NCBI GenBank assembly: GCA_902794825.1
Contig: CADBIU010000012.1
Location: 61,923-125,922 of the forward strand
Source of the DNA: an uncultured Lachnospiraceae bacterium
GTDB taxonomy: Bacteria; Bacillota; Clostridia; Lachnospirales; Lachnospiraceae
DNA: 64,000 bases
Direction of reading: 5' to 3'
Part shown: piece after piece, positions 26,654 to 36,288 of the stretch
Layout of the letters: every line of letters begins with the position of its first letter
How positions within the stretch are numbered: the first letter of the stretch is position 1
Position numbers and translations under genes: made by a program
The notes under the pieces: generated by a model
The model's database searches: none
What the model saw: only the letters and a program-made list of their open reading frames with translations
What the model was told of the DNA's origin: nothing

Positions 26654-28018
26654 TTAATTCTTGAAACTGTGCACCGGAGCGGGTATCCTTCCTTTCCGAT
26701 TTACAAATTCATCGCAGCTGTAGGGATTGACAGGCATGATCGGCGCGTATCCCAAAAGTCCTCCGAATTCGACCCTGTCCCCGACTCCCTTTCCGATCAC
26801 GGGGATCAGACGGACCGCCGTCGTCTTCTGGTTGATCATGCCGATGGCCATCTCATCAGCTATTATGCCGGCTATCGTAGTTTCCTTAGTGTCACCCGGA
26901 ATGGCGATCATATCAAGACCGACAGAGCACACGCAGGTCATAGCCTCGAGTTTCTCAAGCGTCAGGCATCCGGCGTTGACTGCGTTTATCATTCCCTGGT
27001 CCTCGCTCACCGGGATGAAAGCTCCGCTCAGGCCGCCCACATAAGAGGACGCCATAACCCCGCCCTTTTTGACCTGATCGTTCAGCAGAGCAAGGGCCGC
27101 TGTTGTTCCGGGAGCCCCCGCGTACTCCAGCCCCATTTCGCACAGAATATCAGCGACGCTGTCTCCGATCGCAGGAGTGGGAGCCAGAGACAGGTCTATG
27201 ATCCCGAACGGGACGCCAAGCCGCCTGGAAGCTTCTTTTGCCACCAGCTGTCCGACGCGGGTGACCTTGAAAGCAGTCTTCTTCACAGTCTCGCAGAGAG
27301 TTTCAAAGTCTTTGCCGTGAACGGATTCCAACGCTTTTTTGACAACTCCCGGACCGCTTACGCCGATATTGAGAATCCTGTCCGCCTCGGTGATTCCATG
27401 GAAAGCGCCGGCCATAAAAGGGTTGTCGTCCGGAGCATTGCAGAATACGACAAGCTTCGCGCATCCGATCGAGCCGCGGTCCGCAGTCATTTCCGCTGTT
27501 TTCTTAATGATCTTACCCATAAGGCGCACAGCGTCCATATCGATTCCCGTTTTTGTGGAGCCCACGTTTACGGATGAGCACACAAGCTCTGTCTCAGACA
27601 GGGCAAGAGGAATGGATTCGAGCAGAAGCCTGTCTGCCTGCGTCATTCCCTTGGACACCAGGGCGCTGTAACCGCCCAGAAAGTTTACGCCCACGTCATG
27701 CGCGGCCTTGTCCAGAGTAAGCGCGATCTGCGCGAAGTCTTCCGGAGAGCGGCAGGCGCTGCCGCCAACAAGCGCGATCGGCGTCACGGAGATCCTCTTG
27801 TTGACGATCGGGATCCCGTAGTCTGTGGAGATCTCTTCTCCTACCTTTACGAGGTTTTCAGCGCTTTTATATATTTTGTCATAAATCTTCTGCCTCAGTA
27901 CCTGCAAGTCAGAATCGATACAATCCAGGAGACTGATCCCCATGGTGATCGTTCTTACGTCGAGATTCTCCTTCTCGATCATTGCATTGGTCTCGCTGAC
28001 TTCAGAGATATTGATCAT
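26654..28018 (-). CDS. PFL family protein (UPF0210/DUF711)
   Basis: A 454-residue cytosolic protein of the UPF0210 family, uncharacterised and named for a distant likeness to pyruvate formate-lyase folds. Landmarks are [13 protein letters not shown] near residue 21, [61 protein letters not shown] and [19 protein letters not shown]. In most genomes it follows a small ACT-domain gene, as here with 63 bp between them, so the ACT protein probably senses a ligand for it. Confidence 0.93.
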   Translation of the reverse strand: MINISEVSETNAMIEKENLDVRTITMGISLLDCIDSDLQVLRQKIYDKIYKSAENLVKVGEEISTDYGIPIVNKRISVTPIALVGGSACRSPEDFAQIALTLDKAAHDVGVNFLGGYSALVSKGMTQADRLLLESIPLALSETELVCSSVNVGSTKTGIDMDAVRLMGKIIKKTAEMTADRGSIGCAKLVVFCNAPDDNPFMAGAFHGITEADRILNIGVSGPGVVKKALESVHGKDFETLCETVKKTAFKVTRVGQLVAKEASRRLGVPFGIIDLSLAPTPAIGDSVADILCEMGLEYAGAPGTTAALALLNDQVKKGGVMASSYVGGLSGAFIPVSEDQGMINAVNAGCLTLEKLEAMTCVCSVGLDMIAIPGDTKETTIAGIIADEMAIGMINQKTTAVRLIPVIGKGVGDRVEFGGLLGYAPIMPVNPYSCDEFVNRKGRIPAPVHSFKN

Positions 28019-28081
28019 ATTGCCTCCTGTCGTTTAAACGCGCAGTTTCAGTCTTATGAAATACCGCGGCGAAATTTCTGT

Positions 28082-28357
28082 TCAGATCCTGTGCATCAGA
28101 TCAAAGATCTCTTCCTTCTGGCACTTGATCTGGACGCCGATCTTCTCTCTTCCGAGAACAGCCAGTTCGTCCGCGATCTGTCCGAAAGGTTTATCCAGAG
28201 TCGTCACATCGACGACCATCATCATATTGAAATATCCCTGTACGATCGTCTGGGAGATGTCGAGGATATTGATCCTGTTTTCCGCAAGATAAGTGCATAC
28301 GCCGGCAATAATGCCGATGGTGTCTTTGCCTACTACCGTAATGATCGCTCTCTGCAT
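28082..28357 (-). CDS. ACT domain protein (UPF0237)
   Basis: A stand-alone ACT domain of 91 residues (RAIITVVGKDTIGIIAGVC near the start). ACT domains bind amino acids or similar small ligands. An ATG four codons upstream opens the frame, but it reads ATGGAGGTTACA, so GGAGG serves as the ribosome site for the ATG at 28357. It is followed by its usual partner, the UPF0210 protein. Confidence 0.93.
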   Translation of the reverse strand: MQRAIITVVGKDTIGIIAGVCTYLAENRINILDISQTIVQGYFNMMMVVDVTTLDKPFGQIADELAVLGREKIGVQIKCQKEEIFDLMHRI

Positions 28358-28410
28358 TGTAACCTCCATACTGCTGTGCTGTTCGCTGATCGGTATTGTC
28401 TTGTCTTTTA

Positions 28411-29208
28411 TCAGATCTCCACCAGGCAGGACGGTCTCTTTCTGTCCGCCACGAAGATGGGAAGGTCCTCCGGGCTGTAATCAGCCTCAGAACTCATGAT
28501 CTCCACCCTGACAGTCTCAAAAGCGAGTTCGGGGAAATTGTTCTCCTGACTCAGGTGTCCAAGAAAGATTCCCTTCAGATGGTCGTTGAGCACCCTGCTC
28601 AGGAGCCGGCCGCTCGAAACATTGGATAAATGTCCCTTGTCTCCGAGGATCCTTCGCTTAAGCATGTAGGGATATCTGCCTACCTGCAGCATATTGACGT
28701 CATGATTGGATTCGATGAGAAGCACATCGGAGTTTTTGAGGCATTCCACAGTGTAGTCTGTATAGCACCCCAGATCCGTGCAGACGCAGGCTTTCTTTCT
28801 CCCGTAATAGATCCTGTAGCCCACAGGATCGGCCGCGTCATGTGAGATCCTCATCGGGTCGATCTGTATATCCTTGACGGTTATCTTCTCATCGGGACGG
28901 ATCGTCACAAACCTGTCAGGATCTATATCTTTAAACTTCTCCATTCTCCTGATCGCGTCGATCGTTCCCCGGGTCGCGTAGATGGGCATCTGCGACTTTT
29001 TCGCGATCATAGGCAGACCGTTTATATGGTCTGTGTGTTCGTGAGTGATGAAGATGCCGTCAATATCACGAAGTTCCAGATCAAGGTCCTTCAGGGCTTC
29101 CACCGTCCTTTTCCTGCTGATCCCGGTGTCCAGCAGAAGATGTGTCGTATCAGACCCTACATAAATACAATTGCCGCTGCTGCCGCTGGCTATACTTTCA
29201 AATCTCAT
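28411..29208 (-). CDS. MBL-fold hydrolase, YycJ/WalJ-like
   Basis: A metallo-beta-lactamase-fold protein of 265 residues with the HxHxDH motif in FITHEHTDHINGL near residue 54. Other features are IASGSSGNCIYVG at the N-terminus, ISHDAADPVGYRI, TDLGCYTD, LIESNHDVNML and GHLSQENNFPELA. It is the YycJ (WalJ) type, linked in Firmicutes to DNA processing and cell-wall homeostasis through the WalRK locus, although no WalRK genes are here. It starts two bases after coaE, indicating translational coupling. Confidence 0.88.
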   Translation of the reverse strand: MRFESIASGSSGNCIYVGSDTTHLLLDTGISRKRTVEALKDLDLELRDIDGIFITHEHTDHINGLPMIAKKSQMPIYATRGTIDAIRRMEKFKDIDPDRFVTIRPDEKITVKDIQIDPMRISHDAADPVGYRIYYGRKKACVCTDLGCYTDYTVECLKNSDVLLIESNHDVNMLQVGRYPYMLKRRILGDKGHLSNVSSGRLLSRVLNDHLKGIFLGHLSQENNFPELAFETVRVEIMSSEADYSPEDLPIFVADRKRPSCLVEI

Positions 29209-29210
29209 AA

Positions 29211-29864
29211 CTATTGTTCATTCCCGAATCTTTCCCTGAGTCCCGCGATGGCTTTATCCACCTGGACAGCCGCTCCGCAGGGCCCGTCAAAATCACCCGT
29301 GTTATCGATCACCGTATCGCAGTGACTTCTGAACACATCCTCAGATACCTGGCTCATCATGATGGAGCGGATCTTCTCGTCGGAATAGCCCCTCGACGCT
29401 TTGAGTCTGACGCTCCTAACACTCTCCTCGCAGTAAATGTACCACATAGAGTCAAGTATCCTGTCATATCCGTTCTCGATAAGGAGGGCGGATTCAAGAA
29501 TAAAAAACTCCTTTTCCCCGCTTTTTTTCTCCCTCTCGATCTCCTCGCGAATGTATTCATTAACGGCCGGATGCACGAGCTCGTTGATCTTTGTAAGAAG
29601 CTGAGCGTCCGAGAAGATCCTTGCCGCCATCTCCTTTTTGTCGATCTCACCGTTCTCAAGGAGCAGGGGACCGGATGAGCCGTCCCCGATGTCCGCTTCC
29701 TCTAAAAGCCGCACAAGCGGTTCATAGAGTGTTCCTCCGGGAGCTTCAAGTTCTTTAGCCGCATTGTCAGACATCAGGATCCTGCAGCTGTAATTATTAT
29801 CAAGATATCGGAGGATCTCGCTCTTCCCGGCTCCGACTCCTCCTGTGACGCCGATCGTGATCAT
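29211..29864 (-). CDS. coaE: dephospho-CoA kinase
   Basis: CoaE adds the 3'-phosphate in the last step of coenzyme A synthesis. The P-loop GVTGGVGAGKSE is at residues 5-16, the lid/substrate motif HPAVNEYIREEI is near residue 108, and VIDNTGDFD lies near the C-terminus. At 217 residues it is slightly longer than usual. It sits 23 bp after polA, an arrangement seen in many Firmicutes. Confidence 0.95.
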   Translation of the reverse strand: MITIGVTGGVGAGKSEILRYLDNNYSCRILMSDNAAKELEAPGGTLYEPLVRLLEEADIGDGSSGPLLLENGEIDKKEMAARIFSDAQLLTKINELVHPAVNEYIREEIEREKKSGEKEFFILESALLIENGYDRILDSMWYIYCEESVRSVRLKASRGYSDEKIRSIMMSQVSEDVFRSHCDTVIDNTGDFDGPCGAAVQVDKAIAGLRERFGNEQ

Positions 29865-29887
29865 TTCTGCTCTCTTTTCATTTATTC

Positions 29888-32668
29888 TTACTTTGCCATA
29901 TACCAGTCTTTTCCGGTGTGTACATCAGTTTCCAGCTCAACTTCCAGATCAGCTGATCCTGCCATTTCGGTGCTGAGAAGCTTTTTGACTCGCTCTTCCT
30001 CCTCAGGGACCGCCTCTATGAGCAGCTCGTCGTGGATCTGCAGGATGAGCCTTGATCTGAGGTTTTCCCTGCGGAGAGCTTCCCAGACCCTGATCATCGC
30101 TATTTTGATAATATCCGCTGCAGTTCCCTGGATGGGCGAATTCATTGCCACCCGCTCGCCAAAAGAGCGCTGCATGAAGTTGCTGCTCTTAAGTTCCGGA
30201 ACAGGTCTCCTGCGGCCGTACATGGTCTCCGCGTAGCCGTTTTTCTTCGCGTCGGCGACCAGCCTGTCAAGAAAGGCCTTGATCCCGGGATATGTTTTGA
30301 AATACGCTTCAATGTATTCCGCCGCTTCTTTCCTGGAAATACTAAGTCCCTGACTTAGTCCGAAGGAGCTTATTCCGTATACGATCCCGAAATTGACTGC
30401 CTTCGCGTTTCTTCTCTGAAGCGCCGTGACCTCTTCAAAAGGAGTATGGAAAACCTTAGAGGCCGTGATCCTGTGGATATCCTCATTCTCCTTATAGGCA
30501 TCGATCAGTTCCTTGTCGCCGCTCATATGCGCGAGAATCCTCAGTTCGATCTGGGAGTAGTCCGCGTCCGCAAACAGCATTCCTTCCGCGGGAATAAAAG
30601 CTTTTCTGATCTTCTTGCCCATCTCTGTCTTCATGGGAATATTCTGGAGGTTGGGATCCGTCGAGCTGATCCGTCCCGTCGCCGTTATCGTCTGATTGAA
30701 GCTTGTATGGATCCTCCCATCCTTCGCCACATATGCCATCAGGCCGTCCGCGTACGTGGACTTAAGTTTGGTAACCGCCCTGTACTGCAGTATATCGTCT
30801 ACTACGGGATAGTCGGGCGCAAGTTTTTCAAGGACGCCCGCCGCTGTGGAGTAGCCCGTCCTGGTCTTCTTACCGCCGGGCATTCCAAGCTTCTCAAAGA
30901 GGATAACGCCGAGCTGCTTGGGAGAAGCGATATTGAACTCTTCCCCGCAGGCTTTATAGATCCTGCCGGCCAGTTCGTCAGCCTGCCCGCCGAGCTGAGC
31001 GCTGTAATCCCTCAGAGCCTCGGGCCTGATCCGTATCCCGATTCTCTCCATGTCATGGAGAATATAGCATAAGGGCCTCTCGATCTGCCTGTAAAGGCAG
31101 GTCATCCCCTCCTCTCTCAGACGGTTCTCCACGGGCATCGCCGCCCTGCTCAGCACCGAAGCCATACTGCATGCATATTTTATGAGTTCTTCCCTCTGTT
31201 CCCTCAGGGCCTGCTTCTTTGTCTTTTTGTCGAAGACCTGCTTCCATGTGGTATAGGACTCCTCGAGATACTCGGAAGCCGTCATCTCCGGCTGATAGTC
31301 GCTCTGCAGAGGATTTAAGAGATAGCACTCCACCAGAAGATCCGAAAATCCTTCGAGCCTGATCCCGTCACTGAAATCGGAAGCACTGTCAATTCCCCAC
31401 ACCGGGAACTGGTTTTTGAGTCCGAACACACACAGACTTACAGGTTCGGGCGAGACATCGTTCTCTTTTTTACCTTCTCCGGCGGAGAGAGCCTTCGTGC
31501 GAAGTATATGCAAAATATCGAGAAGATCCGCCTCAGTCAGCAGATCCTCTGTCTTAGATACGGAAGCCTCTAAAAAGACAGCCTTTTTCCCGATACACAA
31601 CGCGGCAGCGCTTAGGATCTCCTCTTCCTCTTCGCCGTATTTCACAGGATCCATCACAGGGTATACGCCCAGATAAAAGGGAGACGAAGGATCCGCTTTT
31701 TCCATCTCTTTTACAGCGCTGTCAAGGTATTCCCGTGCCTCGGACCTCTTCGTGATCACTCTGAAAGAGAGTTCCTCATGGCTTCCGGCCGCCGCGGCAG
31801 CGTCAAATCTCGGAAGCAGGGCTCTGAACCCCAGCTCCGTGAAAAGATGGAATGCTTCCGGCGTATAGAGATTCCCGACCTCGGCGTCTGACCAATCCGT
31901 CTCTATGTCGCAGTCGGTCTTGATCGTCACCAAAAACAGGCTCAGTCTTGCAAGGTCTTCGTTCTCGGCCAGATTTTTTCTAAGCGCAGGCTTTTTGATC
32001 TCGTCCAGATGAGAATAGACTCCGTCCACACTGCCGTAGTCCACGATCAGCTGGGTCGCTGTCTTTTCACCGACTTTGGGAACGCCGGGCACATTATCGG
32101 AGCTGTCGCCCATGAGCGCCTTGACATGGATAAAACCGTCAGGGGTCACCTGATATCTATCGAGGACATCGGAGGCATAATAATTCTCTACGACTGTCTG
32201 TCCCTGCCTGGTCTTGGGAATCCTTATGCATGTGTGCTCAGTCGCGATCTGCAGAAGGTCCCTGTCTCCCGACACAAGTGAGACTTCCATTCCCTCTGCT
32301 TCCCCGCGCCTTGCAAGGGTTCCAAGAATATCATCCGCTTCAAGACCTGCCTGTTCACGGATCTGGACTCCCATGGATCTCAGCACTTTTTTGACCAGAG
32401 GGACCTGCTCCCTGAGTTCTTCGGGCATAGATTTGCGGGTACCCTTGTACTCCTTATATATCTCGTGGCGGAAAGTAGGCGCATGTACGTCAAACGCCAC
32501 TGTCAGATAATCCGCCTTCTCCTCGTCAAGGATTTTAAAAAGAATGTTTAAAAAGCCGTAAACGGCCCCTGTGTGCAGTCCCGCCGCATTTGTCAGATCC
32601 GGCATGCCGTAGAACGCTCTGTTGAGAATACTGTGCCCGTCCACAAGCACAAGTTTTTTGCTGTCCAT
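29888..32668 (-). CDS. polA: DNA polymerase I
   Basis: The 926-residue protein has an N-terminal 5' nuclease (LVDGHSILNRAFYG, LEADDILGTLA, GDSSDNVPGVPKVGEKTA) and a C-terminal family A polymerase with motif A DADYSQIELRILAHMSGD, motif B RRNAKAVNFGIVYGISSFG and motif C LQIHDELLIE. The central region (about residues 300-520) lacks the DxE and other acidic residues of a proofreading exonuclease, as in many Gram-positive Pol I enzymes, and carries acidic insertions. It should act in repair and Okazaki-fragment maturation, together with ligA elsewhere in the window. Confidence 0.97.
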   Translation of the reverse strand: MDSKKLVLVDGHSILNRAFYGMPDLTNAAGLHTGAVYGFLNILFKILDEEKADYLTVAFDVHAPTFRHEIYKEYKGTRKSMPEELREQVPLVKKVLRSMGVQIREQAGLEADDILGTLARRGEAEGMEVSLVSGDRDLLQIATEHTCIRIPKTRQGQTVVENYYASDVLDRYQVTPDGFIHVKALMGDSSDNVPGVPKVGEKTATQLIVDYGSVDGVYSHLDEIKKPALRKNLAENEDLARLSLFLVTIKTDCDIETDWSDAEVGNLYTPEAFHLFTELGFRALLPRFDAAAAAGSHEELSFRVITKRSEAREYLDSAVKEMEKADPSSPFYLGVYPVMDPVKYGEEEEEILSAAALCIGKKAVFLEASVSKTEDLLTEADLLDILHILRTKALSAGEGKKENDVSPEPVSLCVFGLKNQFPVWGIDSASDFSDGIRLEGFSDLLVECYLLNPLQSDYQPEMTASEYLEESYTTWKQVFDKKTKKQALREQREELIKYACSMASVLSRAAMPVENRLREEGMTCLYRQIERPLCYILHDMERIGIRIRPEALRDYSAQLGGQADELAGRIYKACGEEFNIASPKQLGVILFEKLGMPGGKKTRTGYSTAAGVLEKLAPDYPVVDDILQYRAVTKLKSTYADGLMAYVAKDGRIHTSFNQTITATGRISSTDPNLQNIPMKTEMGKKIRKAFIPAEGMLFADADYSQIELRILAHMSGDKELIDAYKENEDIHRITASKVFHTPFEEVTALQRRNAKAVNFGIVYGISSFGLSQGLSISRKEAAEYIEAYFKTYPGIKAFLDRLVADAKKNGYAETMYGRRRPVPELKSSNFMQRSFGERVAMNSPIQGTAADIIKIAMIRVWEALRRENLRSRLILQIHDELLIEAVPEEEERVKKLLSTEMAGSADLEVELETDVHTGKDWYMAK

Positions 32669-32703
32669 AGGGATATTTCCTTTCGCCGCTGCCAGGCAGC
32701 TCT

Positions 32704-33030
32704 TTATTGATAAAACAGCACCACAAAAAGGACGATGACAAAAGCCGCCGTCGTGATGATCTCTGAAGCGATCGCTGTCAGTTTGATCCCTTCCCTTGAA
32801 CTGAGCCGCTTTCTCTGAAGCTGCATATAATCAGACAGATCTTTGTCAACGTCAAAAGTAGCTCCCTCTTCAAGTCTTGCCAGTCCCTCATAGATTAGGT
32901 ACTGGATCCGCAGTTCATCCCTGCAGTCCTCGCATTCCTCTATATGAGATAAAAACTCTGAAAGTTTCATCTCGTCCAGCCTGTCATTAAGGAAATCCTG
33001 AATCAGGCCGTTAAACTCTTTACAATCCAT
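32704..33030 (-). CDS. small zinc-finger (zf-HC2-like) membrane protein
   Basis: A 108-residue protein with an anti-sigma-type zinc-finger signature (FLSHIEECEDCRDEL, His-x3-Cys-x2-Cys) at about residues 27-41 and one C-terminal membrane segment (EIITTAAFVIVLFVVLFY). This is the layout of ZAS anti-sigma factors, but there is no sigma factor gene beside it. The frame is open back to 33273 through cdd in another phase; the ATG at 33030, 22 bp after cdd, gives the sensible protein. The ribosome site (GGAG, 11 bases upstream) is poorly spaced. It lies between cdd and polA in the same transcript. Confidence 0.75.
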   Translation of the reverse strand: MDCKEFNGLIQDFLNDRLDEMKLSEFLSHIEECEDCRDELRIQYLIYEGLARLEEGATFDVDKDLSDYMQLQRKRLSSREGIKLTAIASEIITTAAFVIVLFVVLFYQ

Positions 33031-33052
33031 GTGAACTATCGCTCCACTGATT

Positions 33053-33493
33053 TCAGACAAGGGACTCCGGGCCGAAAGAGCTCGGAAGGAGTTCCTCGAG
33101 CGTGAATATCTTATAGTCCTCCCTGCTTCTTGCCACAATGACAACGAAGGTTTCGCTGTCGCAGAACTCGCGCATAAACTGTCTGCAGGTGCCGCAGGGA
33201 TAGCTGTACCCTTCCGGATCTGCTTCTCTGCCGCCTGCGATCGCGATCGCCCGAAATCCGCGCTCCCCTTCACTCACAGCCTTCACCATAGCTGTTCTCT
33301 CCGCGCAGATCGTAGCCGGATAAGCCGCGTTTTCAATATTGCACCCTCCGTAGATCTTTCCGCTGTCAGTGAGAAGAGCCGCGCCCACGGCAAATCCCGA
33401 ATAGGGTATATAGGAGCGTGTTCTCATAGAGAGCGCCTCCCCGATCAGAGTGGTAATAAGTTCTCCGCTCAGAGTGATCTTATTGTTTCCCAT
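33053..33493 (-). CDS. cdd: cytidine deaminase
   Basis: Cdd deaminates cytidine and deoxycytidine in pyrimidine salvage. The zinc and catalytic motifs are CAERTAMVKA, with cysteine and glutamate, near residue 62, and PCGTCRQFMREF near residue 98; NIENAAYPATIC precedes the first. The length of 146 residues is typical. It follows udp by 17 bp, so the cell can convert cytidine to uridine and then uracil. Confidence 0.97.
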   Translation of the reverse strand: MGNNKITLSGELITTLIGEALSMRTRSYIPYSGFAVGAALLTDSGKIYGGCNIENAAYPATICAERTAMVKAVSEGERGFRAIAIAGGREADPEGYSYPCGTCRQFMREFCDSETFVVIVARSREDYKIFTLEELLPSSFGPESLV

Positions 33494-33510
33494 ATCTCAC
33501 CGTCCTCTTT

Positions 33511-34293
33511 TCATTCCGCGGAGTCCATGCGCGCAAGGATCTTAACAGCCTCGATCGCAGTCCTGATCGCGCTGTCCGTGTCATGGACAATGGGATTGGG
33601 CAGGCCTTTCTTCGCTCTGGTCTGATTGGCCATTGTCAGAAGGACTGTGCCGGTCCTCACTTTTCTGTATCCGCCTACTATGAACAGGGTTGCGGACTCC
33701 ATCTCCGAGGCCAGGCATCCCAATTTCAGATAAGCGTCCCAGTTCTGCAGCAGCACTGCGCTGTTAGGAAGAAGCTCGGGGTTATGCTGTCCGTAGAACG
33801 CGTCCTTACAGTGTACGACGCCGATATGATATCTCTCGCCCCGCTTCTGCGCCGCGTCTTCAAGAGCCCTTAAGACGGTATAGTCCGAGACTGCAGGATA
33901 TTCAATGGGCGCGTACTCTCTGCTGGTGCCATCCATGCGGATCGCGCCCGACGCGATCACCAGGTCTCCGCTCAGTACCTCCTCCTGCATGCCTCCGCAT
34001 GTGCCGACTCTGATAAAAGTGTCAGCTCCGCAGTTCGCCAGTTCCTCCAGAGCGATCGCGGCGGAAGGCCCGCCGATGCCTGTAGAAGTCACGCTCAGCC
34101 TGACGCCGTCCACTGTCCCCGTAATAGTTACATACTCTCTGTTGTCTGCCACCATTACCGGGTCGTCAAAATACTGCGCGATCTTCGCGCATCGCTTCGG
34201 ATCACCGGGCAGCAGAACGTACCTGCCCACTTCACCTTTCGCCACCTGAATATGGTACTGTCTTTGTGGATCGATCGAATAAGCCGGAATCAT
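33511..34293 (-). CDS. udp: uridine phosphorylase-type nucleoside phosphorylase
   Basis: A 260-residue NP-I family phosphorylase that should split uridine into uracil and ribose 1-phosphate. [17 protein letters not shown] near residue 27 binds phosphate, [16 protein letters not shown] and [12 protein letters not shown] follow, and the C-terminal [11 protein letters not shown] binds ribose. The adjacent cytidine deaminase supports a pyrimidine nucleoside substrate. It starts 14 bp after the hybrid kinase gene. Confidence 0.92.
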   Translation of the reverse strand: MIPAYSIDPQRQYHIQVAKGEVGRYVLLPGDPKRCAKIAQYFDDPVMVADNREYVTITGTVDGVRLSVTSTGIGGPSAAIALEELANCGADTFIRVGTCGGMQEEVLSGDLVIASGAIRMDGTSREYAPIEYPAVSDYTVLRALEDAAQKRGERYHIGVVHCKDAFYGQHNPELLPNSAVLLQNWDAYLKLGCLASEMESATLFIVGGYRKVRTGTVLLTMANQTRAKKGLPNPIVHDTDSAIRTAIEAVKILARMDSAE

Positions 34294-34307
34294 ATTTGTC
34301 TCCTTTC

Positions 34308-36032
34308 CTATCGCAGCACCCGCCTCAGCACATAGCGCAGAGTGAGCACATCCACCGGTTTCGTAATATAAGCGTCCATTCCGCTTTCCGCGGCCTTGCA
34401 GCGGTCTTCCTTAAATGCGTTGGCAGTCATTGCGATGATCGGGATCTGCGCCCTGCTCCGGTCGGGCAGGGAGCGGATTCTCTCTGTCGCCTCATATCCG
34501 TCCATGACAGGCATCTGAATATCCATCAGTACAGCTGAGTAATACCAGGGGTCGGTTTCAATGATCTTCTGCAGGGCCTTCTTCCCGTTCTCTGCCGTCT
34601 CCACTTTAAAGCCGTCCTCGATCAGCATATCTTCGGCGATCTCCCTGTTGAGCGGATTGTCTTCAACAAGAAGGAGTCTCCTTCCCTCTATCCATCCCAC
34701 ATCGGAGCTTTTCTTTCCGTTTGCGCTGTCGCGTTCCTCGAAGACTGCCATATCCCCGTTTTCGAGGCCTTTTACTTCCTGTTCGCCGTTTTCATTAGTC
34801 TCTGAGTTATTCTCGCCGGCCGGCCTGAATTCCAGATCTACTACGAACTCAGTTCCGACATTCTCCTCGCTCTCCACACTTATATTACCGCCCATCATAT
34901 CCACGATGCCCTTGGCTATGGACATTCCGAGGCCGCTTCCGTAAGAATTATTCTCGATCCTTCCCATCTCTCTCTCAAAGGGCTCGAAGACACGGCCTAT
35001 AAAGCCCTTTCCTATGCCGATTCCATTGTCGGTCACCCTGAACACATAGCCGCAGTATCTTCGGCCGCTCTGATACGGCTTCTGGTGGATCATAAGGCTT
35101 ATAGAACCTCCGGGCTCCGTGTACTTGACCGAATTGCTCAGGAGATTTAAGAGGACCTGGGTGATCCTTGTTTCGTCGCAGTATACTTCATAGTTCACCA
35201 CCGACGCTGTGTCGATCGTAAAGGTAAGGTTCTTGGCCGTGATCTGCGGCTGAAGGATACCACGGATCTTCTCCACAAGGTCCCTGAGATCGCATCTGTT
35301 TTCATTGATCGTGATCCTGCCGCTCTCGATCCTGCTCATGTCAAGCACGTCGTTGATCAGCCTTAAAAGATGGTTGCTGGAAGTCCGGATCTTCTCAAGG
35401 GCGTCCCTGACCTTCTCTTTGTCATCGAGATGAGAAGACGCAATATTTGTAAATCCCATGATCGCGTTCATGGGAGTTCTGATATCGTGAGACATGTTGG
35501 TGAGGAAAGTGCTCTTTGCCGAATCGGCGCTCCTTGCTCTGTCGAGAGCTCCTTCGAACAGCCTTCTCTGCTGCAGTTCCCTGCTCATCTCATCCTGGAT
35601 GCAGGATACGCCGACGAAGGCCTTAGGGCCGTCCTCAGCCTGTATCATTCTCATCCTGAAGTATTCCGGTCCTCTGCTTGTGATCGCCCTGAATACAAAA
35701 CTGCAGAATCCGTCGCTCTCAAGCCTGCTCCTAAGGCTCTCGAGACTCACGGCTCCGATAAACAGATCATAGTCGTACGCGTAGATACAGCTGTCCGCTA
35801 TCTCGAGCATTGTCAGAGAAAACTTGTCCCTGAACATTCCGGACAGGGTTCTTGAGAATCTTCCCGCAATCTTGAAGATCTCATAAGAATCGTTCGACAT
35901 ATCCAGTATCAGCGCCACTTCGTATTCACGAAGGAGCGCGTCGAGGATCACTTTCTGCCTCGAAGAAAGGCCGCCGCCTTCCTCATTTAAATCCGCCGCC
36001 GGTCTGGCAGGTTCTGAATTATTAGCTTTCAT
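34308..36032 (-). CDS. soluble hybrid histidine kinase with receiver domain
   Basis: No membrane segment is visible. A PAS-like region (about residues 35-150) leads to HisKA with the phospho-acceptor His182 in [15 protein letters not shown], an HATPase_c domain (NLLSNSVKY at 296-304, VTDNGIGIG and [11 protein letters not shown]), an acidic linker, and a C-terminal receiver with Asp504 in [12 protein letters not shown] and Lys558. An ATG at 36086 is in frame, but GGAG nine bases before the ATG at 36032 marks the start, giving 574 residues. No DNA-binding response regulator is nearby, so output must go elsewhere by phosphorelay. It heads the udp-cdd-polA run. Confidence 0.92.
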   Translation of the reverse strand: MKANNSEPARPAADLNEEGGGLSSRQKVILDALLREYEVALILDMSNDSYEIFKIAGRFSRTLSGMFRDKFSLTMLEIADSCIYAYDYDLFIGAVSLESLRSRLESDGFCSFVFRAITSRGPEYFRMRMIQAEDGPKAFVGVSCIQDEMSRELQQRRLFEGALDRARSADSAKSTFLTNMSHDIRTPMNAIMGFTNIASSHLDDKEKVRDALEKIRTSSNHLLRLINDVLDMSRIESGRITINENRCDLRDLVEKIRGILQPQITAKNLTFTIDTASVVNYEVYCDETRITQVLLNLLSNSVKYTEPGGSISLMIHQKPYQSGRRYCGYVFRVTDNGIGIGKGFIGRVFEPFEREMGRIENNSYGSGLGMSIAKGIVDMMGGNISVESEENVGTEFVVDLEFRPAGENNSETNENGEQEVKGLENGDMAVFEERDSANGKKSSDVGWIEGRRLLLVEDNPLNREIAEDMLIEDGFKVETAENGKKALQKIIETDPWYYSAVLMDIQMPVMDGYEATERIRSLPDRSRAQIPIIAMTANAFKEDRCKAAESGMDAYITKPVDVLTLRYVLRRVLR

Positions 36033-36227
36033 ATTGTAACGCTCCACTCCGGTCACAAAGTTACAGGCCGGAACTCCCCCATACATTACGCATTTTTGAG
36101 CGGTTTATAGTCCGCCGCCGGGTCTCCCGCAGGCAAAACACGCTCCCGAAACTCTTATTATGATACCATTTCCCCCGTAAAAATCTCAACATCACGATCA
36201 ATTTCCTGTTTTAAAATATTGAGAACA

Positions 36228-36236
36228 TGTTATAAT
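36228..36236 (+). promoter_or_regulatory. citrate synthase promoter (extended -10)
   Basis: TGTTATAAT is an extended -10 (TGnTATAAT) about 50 bases upstream of the citrate synthase start; no good -35 is visible. An AAAGGAG ribosome site follows near 36276. Confidence 0.6.
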
Positions 36237-36288
36237 AGGCAGAAACCAATGCATCCTTGTATACAATGATTCAAAAAGGAGATCCATT

